Positions 6,448 through 9,567 of a DNA stretch of 9,567 nucleotides are shown in pieces. The first letter of the stretch is position 1. Each line of letters opens with the position of its first letter. The position numbers and the translations under genes were made by a program. The stretch is taken from positions 1 through 9,567 of the forward strand of contig CAIWTL010000026.1 in assembly GCA_903915555.1 (NCBI GenBank). The letters are read 5' to 3'. Below the pieces are notes generated by a model that was not told the origin of the DNA, did no database searches, and saw nothing but the letters and a program-made list of their open reading frames with translations. Source of the DNA: an uncultured Micrococcales bacterium. Lineage in GTDB: Bacteria; Actinomycetota; Actinomycetes; S36-B12; GCA-2699445.

Positions 6448-6910
6448 CCGTCCCGGCCTGGACATCCGCGACGACTCGGGAGAGGAACTCGACACGCGGG
6501 ACCTCGCGGGACTCGCCGCGTTCCTGCTCGACGCCCTGCGTATGGGCGCCGACGCGGAACTGTCGGTCACTCTCGTCGACGAGTCGACGATGGCCGACCT
6601 CCACGTGGAGTGGATGGGTGAGCCCGGTCCCACGGACGTTCTGAGTTTCCCCATGGACGAGGTGACCGAACCCGCTCCCGGTCAACCGCCCGCCGAGGGC
6701 GTGCTGGGGGATGTCGTCATCTGTCCCGCCGTGGCACGCCGGCAGGCGGTCGTCGCCGGACACGAACCGGAGCACGAGATGCGGATCCTGCTCACCCACG
6801 GCGTCCTGCACCTGCTCGGCCTGGACCACGTGGACCCCGACGAGGAGCGCATCATGTTCCAGCGGCAGCGCGACCTCGTCGCCGACTACGAGAGGGCCGT
6901 CGGTGGGTGA
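6440..6910 (+). CDS. ybeY: rRNA maturation endoribonuclease YbeY
   Basis: A 156-residue protein of normal YbeY length, starting at a GTG inside the 3' end of phoH (GTGGCTGA, 8-nt overlap), with GGGGG a few bases upstream. The zinc site HGVLHLLGLDH has His120, His124 and His130. The conserved PTDVLSFPMDE and LGDVVIC segments are also present. YbeY is a metal-dependent single-strand endoribonuclease involved in 16S rRNA 3'-end maturation and 70S quality control, and it partners with Era and YbeZ/PhoH. All three are in this cluster. The open frame continues upstream to an ATG at 6323, but that extension lies inside phoH, is Arg/Ser/Gly-rich and matches nothing in the family, so I excluded it. 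Confidence 0.95.
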   Translation: MADRPGLDIRDDSGEELDTRDLAGLAAFLLDALRMGADAELSVTLVDESTMADLHVEWMGEPGPTDVLSFPMDEVTEPAPGQPPAEGVLGDVVICPAVARRQAVVAGHEPEHEMRILLTHGVLHLLGLDHVDPDEERIMFQRQRDLVADYERAVGG

Positions 6911-8210
6911 TGCCGTGATGCTGCTGGCAGTTGTCGTGCTGCTTGTGGTGGTGGCCTGGTTCCTCGTCGCCGCGGAGACGGCGTTCGCCGGCCTCTCCCA
7001 GGTCCGACTCGCCCACCTGCGCGACGAGGGCAGTCGACGCGCCGAGCGCCTCATGCCGATGGCGGTCGACGCGACGCGGTACGTCAACGTCCTGCTGCTC
7101 GCCCACACCTTCGTGACGTTGGCGGCGCTGGGGCTGCTCTACGTCGCGCTCGACGACTGGTTCCCCCAGGAGGGTGCCCTCGATCTGTTGATCGCCGTCC
7201 TCATCATGTCGCTCGTGTCCTACGTCGTGCTCGGCGTCTCGGCGCGTACCGTCGGGCAACAGCATCCCGAGCAGGTGGCGGCCCTCGCCGCCGGTCCCGC
7301 CCGGTTCCTCGCCGTGATCCTGACACCCGTGTCGGCCCTGCTGATCCTGGTGGGCAACGCCATCACCCCGGGCAAGGGCTACCGCCGCGGGCCGTTCGGC
7401 TCCCAGGCCGAACTGCTGGAGATGCTCGACCGGGCAACCGCCGATTCCGTCATCGAGGACGACGAACGCCAGATGATCGACTCGGTGTTCGAGCTCGGTG
7501 GCACCGTTGCTCGCGAGGTGATGGTGCCCCGCACGGAGATGGTGTTCATCGAACGCGACCGGACCCTGCGGCAGGGGTTGAGTCTCGGGCTGCGGTCGGG
7601 GTTCTCGCGGATCCCCGTGATCGGCGAGGACACCGATGATGTGGTGGGGGTCGTCTTCCTGAAGGATCTGGTCCGCCGGGTGTTCGAGCACCGCGACTCG
7701 GAACTCACCGAGAAGGTCGAGTCGATCATGCGGGCCGCTGCCTTCGTCCCCGACAGTAAGCCCGTCGATGACCTGTTGCGTGAGATGCAGGCCGACCGCA
7801 TCCACCTGGCGATCGTCATCGACGAGTTCGGCGGCACGGCGGGACTGGTCACGATCGAGGACATCCTCGAGGAGATCGTCGGTGAGATCACGGACGAGTA
7901 CGACACCGGGGCGCCCGAGGTCGTCCGTCTGACACCGGACGCCGTACGCGTGAGTGGCCGTCTGTCGATCGACCACCTGTGCGAGTTGACCGGCCTCGAT
8001 CTGGACGCCGACGAGCTGGGTGTCGACACCGTGGCCGGACTGCTCGCCCGCCGGCTGGGGCGGGTGCCCATCCCGGGCGCCGAGATCACCGAGCAGGGCT
8101 GGCGGTTGGAGGCGGAGTCGTCCGCCGGGCGTCGCAACAGGATCGGTTCCGTGCTGGTGGAGCGAGTGGACGCCCCCGACGGCCACAATGGACCCCATGA
8201 GCCCGCCTGA
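6903..8210 (+). CDS. CNNM/CorC-type membrane protein with CBS pair (hemolysin family)
   Basis: A 435-residue protein. The N-terminal CNNM (DUF21) domain has four hydrophobic segments at about 6-24, 61-84, 92-114 and 134-157. The cytoplasmic part has EVMVPRTEM at 205-213 leading into a CBS pair (about 214-330, including IDEFGGTAGLVTIEDILEEIVGEI) and a CorC/HlyC C-terminal domain from about 346. Family members are linked to Mg2+ or Co2+ transport or efflux; the old name hemolysin is not supported by these features. The substrate cannot be read from sequence. GTG at 6903 gives an 8-nt overlap with ybeY (GTGGGTGA) behind AGAGGG; GTG at 6915 and ATG at 6918 are alternatives. It is the regular neighbour between ybeY and era in actinomycetes. 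The last 14 nt overlap the next gene. Confidence 0.93.
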   Translation: MGDAVMLLAVVVLLVVVAWFLVAAETAFAGLSQVRLAHLRDEGSRRAERLMPMAVDATRYVNVLLLAHTFVTLAALGLLYVALDDWFPQEGALDLLIAVLIMSLVSYVVLGVSARTVGQQHPEQVAALAAGPARFLAVILTPVSALLILVGNAITPGKGYRRGPFGSQAELLEMLDRATADSVIEDDERQMIDSVFELGGTVAREVMVPRTEMVFIERDRTLRQGLSLGLRSGFSRIPVIGEDTDDVVGVVFLKDLVRRVFEHRDSELTEKVESIMRAAAFVPDSKPVDDLLREMQADRIHLAIVIDEFGGTAGLVTIEDILEEIVGEITDEYDTGAPEVVRLTPDAVRVSGRLSIDHLCELTGLDLDADELGVDTVAGLLARRLGRVPIPGAEITEQGWRLEAESSAGRRNRIGSVLVERVDAPDGHNGPHEPA

Positions 8211-8571
8211 CCCCGCCGAAGCGCTGGGGCCCGAGGACCAGAAGCTGGTGTCCCTGGCCCGTTCGGCGCGTGCCCGCATCGGTGCTGCCCGCGCGGGTGC
8301 GGTGCGCGACGACACTGGACGGTCCTACGTCGGCGCTGACGTCCATCTCCCGTCGCTGACGATCAGTGGACTCGACCTCGCCGTCGCCCAGGCGGTCGCG
8401 GCGGGCGCCACGGGCCTGGAGGCTGCGGTGGTCGTCGGGGACGTCGCGGCGGCAGACCCCGATGGCGATGCGCCCATCGGCGTCGGTGCGGTGGGCGACG
8501 TCGGTCCGCAGGGGGTTCCGATCTTCCTCACCGACCGTGCCGGCGCAGTGGTCCGGGTCCTCACCGCATGA
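8197..8571 (+). CDS. Small cytidine-deaminase-fold-like protein lacking catalytic residues
   Basis: A 124-residue protein with no cysteine. Its layout recalls cytidine deaminase: an N-terminal helix with ARSARARIGAARAGAVRDD (about 21-39), then GRSYVGADVH, where true enzymes have a G..Y.G.N.E strand, then an alpha helix (VAQAVAAGA) and LEAAVVVGD, then a final PIFLTDRAGAVVRVL strand. The zinc-binding C/H-A-E motif is replaced by SGLD at 57-60 and the PCGxCRQ motif is absent, so deaminase activity is not expected. A gene of this size sits between the CBS protein and era in other actinomycetes (Rv2365c in M. tuberculosis, from memory). It overlaps the upstream gene by 14 nt and era by 4 nt. The gene is real on context; the fold assignment is moderate and the function unknown. 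Confidence 0.8.
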   Translation: MSPPDPAEALGPEDQKLVSLARSARARIGAARAGAVRDDTGRSYVGADVHLPSLTISGLDLAVAQAVAAGATGLEAAVVVGDVAAADPDGDAPIGVGAVGDVGPQGVPIFLTDRAGAVVRVLTA

Positions 8572-9515
8572 GTCCGCCGAGCGCGTCCCCGGTCGGCCCG
8601 GATGGGTACCGCAGCGGCTTCGCCTGCATCGTCGGACGCCCCAACGTCGGCAAGTCGACCCTTCTCAACGCTCTCATCGGATCTCACCTGGCCATCACCT
8701 CCGACCGGCCCCAGACCACCCGGCACGCCATCCGGGGAGTGGTTCACTCCGACGGTGGTCAACTGGTCATCATCGACACCCCCGGTCTGCACAAACCCCG
8801 GACGCTGCTCGGCAAGCGGCTCAACGACCTCGTCAGAGCCACCTGGGGGCAGGTCGACGTACTGGTGCAGTGCTTCCCGGCGGACCAGAAGACCGGACCG
8901 GGGGACCGGCTCATCGCCAAGGAGTCCGCGGCGGCGCATCGGGGCACCAGGGTCGGGGTGGTCACCAAGACCGACCTCGCTGATCCGGAGACCGTCGCGC
9001 TACGCCTCCTGGAGGTGCAACGTCTCGGTGAGGAGACGGGACGGCCGTTCGACGACATCGTCCCGGTCAGCGCGACCACTTCCGACAACGTCGACACCTT
9101 GCGCGACATCCTCATCGCCGACCTCCCCGAGGGTCCGCCGCTCTACCCCGAGGGTCAGATCACGGAGGAGCCGGAGCGGGTTCTCATCGCCGAGCTCATC
9201 CGCGAGACCGCTCTGGCCGGGATGACCGACGAGTTGCCCCATTCGATCGCCGTCGTGGTGGAGGACCTCGCCTACCGCGAGGGCAGGCGCGACGACGATC
9301 CACTGCTGGACGTGACGGCATTCCTCTTCGTCGAGAGGGACAGTCAGAAGGCCATCGTCATCGGGGCCAAGGGCAGCGGCATCCGGCGCATCGGCAGCGA
9401 GTCGCGGCGCCGGATCGAGGAACTGCTCGGCACTCGGGTCTTCCTGGATCTGCGGGTCAAGGTGGCCAAGGACTGGCAGCGCGACCCGAAACAGATGAAC
9501 CGGCTGGGGTTTTGA
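8568..9515 (+). CDS. era: GTPase Era
   Basis: A complete 315-residue Era. The GTPase domain has G1 GRPNVGKST at 23-31, the G2 region RPQTTRH at 47-53, G3 DTPG at 70-73, G4 TKTD at 133-136 (NKxD in most bacteria) and G5 SAT at 168-170. The C-terminal KH domain carries GAKGSGIRRIGSESR from residue 266. It ends with the typical VKVAKDWQRDPKQMNRLGF. Era binds the 3' end of 16S rRNA and acts in 30S assembly; KsgA-type and YbeY-type factors act at the same step. ATG at 8568 overlaps the stop of the preceding gene (ATGA), indicating translational coupling. The TGA stop at 9513-9515 forms the start of a 16-bp tandem repeat. Confidence 0.97.
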   Translation: MSPPSASPVGPDGYRSGFACIVGRPNVGKSTLLNALIGSHLAITSDRPQTTRHAIRGVVHSDGGQLVIIDTPGLHKPRTLLGKRLNDLVRATWGQVDVLVQCFPADQKTGPGDRLIAKESAAAHRGTRVGVVTKTDLADPETVALRLLEVQRLGEETGRPFDDIVPVSATTSDNVDTLRDILIADLPEGPPLYPEGQITEEPERVLIAELIRETALAGMTDELPHSIAVVVEDLAYREGRRDDDPLLDVTAFLFVERDSQKAIVIGAKGSGIRRIGSESRRRIEELLGTRVFLDLRVKVAKDWQRDPKQMNRLGF

Positions 9516-9567
9516 CGCGGTGGGGTTCTGACGCGGTGGGGTTCTGACGCGGTGGGGTTCTGACGCG
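9513..9567. repeat. 16-bp tandem repeat starting at the era stop codon
   Basis: The unit TGACGCGGTGGGGTTC occurs at 9513-9528, 9529-9544 and 9545-9560, followed by seven bases of a fourth copy at the window edge. All visible copies are identical. The first TGA is the era stop. The last codons of era (CTGGGGTTT, 9504-9512) resemble the unit's GTGGGGTTC end, so the array may have grown from the gene's 3' end by slippage. Because 16 is not a multiple of 3, successive TGAs fall in all three frames. The full copy number cannot be seen. Confidence 0.9.

Noticed and set aside
6711..6902. N-terminal extension of the CNNM protein to an upstream ATG
   Set aside because: The extension overlaps ybeY out of frame and is Ser/Cys/Thr-rich; the true protein begins just before the first membrane segment.
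8184..8196. CACAAT followed by seven bases before the ATG at 8197 as a third leaderless promoter
   Set aside because: It does not fit TANNNT, and the gene overlaps its upstream neighbour, so coupling is the simpler explanation.
6852..8315. 487-codon minus-strand open frame opposite the CNNM gene
   Set aside because: It is His/Gly/Asp-rich shadow sequence with no domain or start signal.
1..9567. CRISPR arrays, tRNA or rRNA genes, insertion sequences, phage or defence genes
   Set aside because: None was seen. Apart from the array at 9513-9567 I noticed no repeats, and the window is almost wholly occupied by conserved housekeeping genes.

Overview
The window is GC-rich DNA from a bacterium, most likely an actinomycete (phylum Actinomycetota). 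The evidence is the base composition, the frequent GTG starts, the probable leaderless starts, and the gene order hrcA-dnaJ-rsmE-hinT-phoH-ybeY-CNNM/CBS-CDA-like-era. From memory, that order is the conserved actinobacterial one also seen in mycobacteria (hrcA, dnaJ2, rsmE, phoH, ybeY, CBS membrane protein, small protein, era). GC content was judged by eye and not computed.

Layout. Positions 1-1766 (minus strand) hold the 5' 588 codons of an FtsH-like membrane AAA+ zinc protease that runs off the left edge. A gap of about 280 bp separates it from a divergent plus-strand cluster that fills the rest of the window: HrcA repressor (2046-3065), DnaJ co-chaperone (3128-4255), RsmE 16S rRNA methyltransferase (4259-5014), HinT-type nucleotide hydrolase (5024-5398), PhoH ATPase (5395-6447), YbeY endoribonuclease (6440-6910), CNNM/CorC-type CBS membrane protein (6903-8210), a small cytidine-deaminase-fold protein without catalytic residues (8197-8571), and Era GTPase (8568-9515). 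From hinT on, every junction overlaps by 4 to 14 nt, which suggests one translationally coupled operon. A perfect 16-bp tandem repeat starts at the era stop codon and runs to the right edge.

How the genes fit together. HrcA and DnaJ are heat-shock functions. RsmE, YbeY and Era all act on 16S rRNA or the 30S subunit, and PhoH is a putative RNA-linked NTPase usually found beside YbeY. The cluster therefore joins protein quality control to small-subunit maturation. The divergent FtsH-like protease would add membrane proteolysis.

Most of the window is ordinary conserved housekeeping DNA, and I see no clear evidence of a new defence or mobile system. The points that merit a second look are the divergent FtsH-like protein (Walker B Asp-to-Glu change, two insertions in the AAA domain, almost no extracytoplasmic domain), a perfect 10-9-10 inverted repeat between hrcA and dnaJ with no canonical CIRCE element, the cysteine-free CDA-like protein, and the tandem repeat at the end of era.
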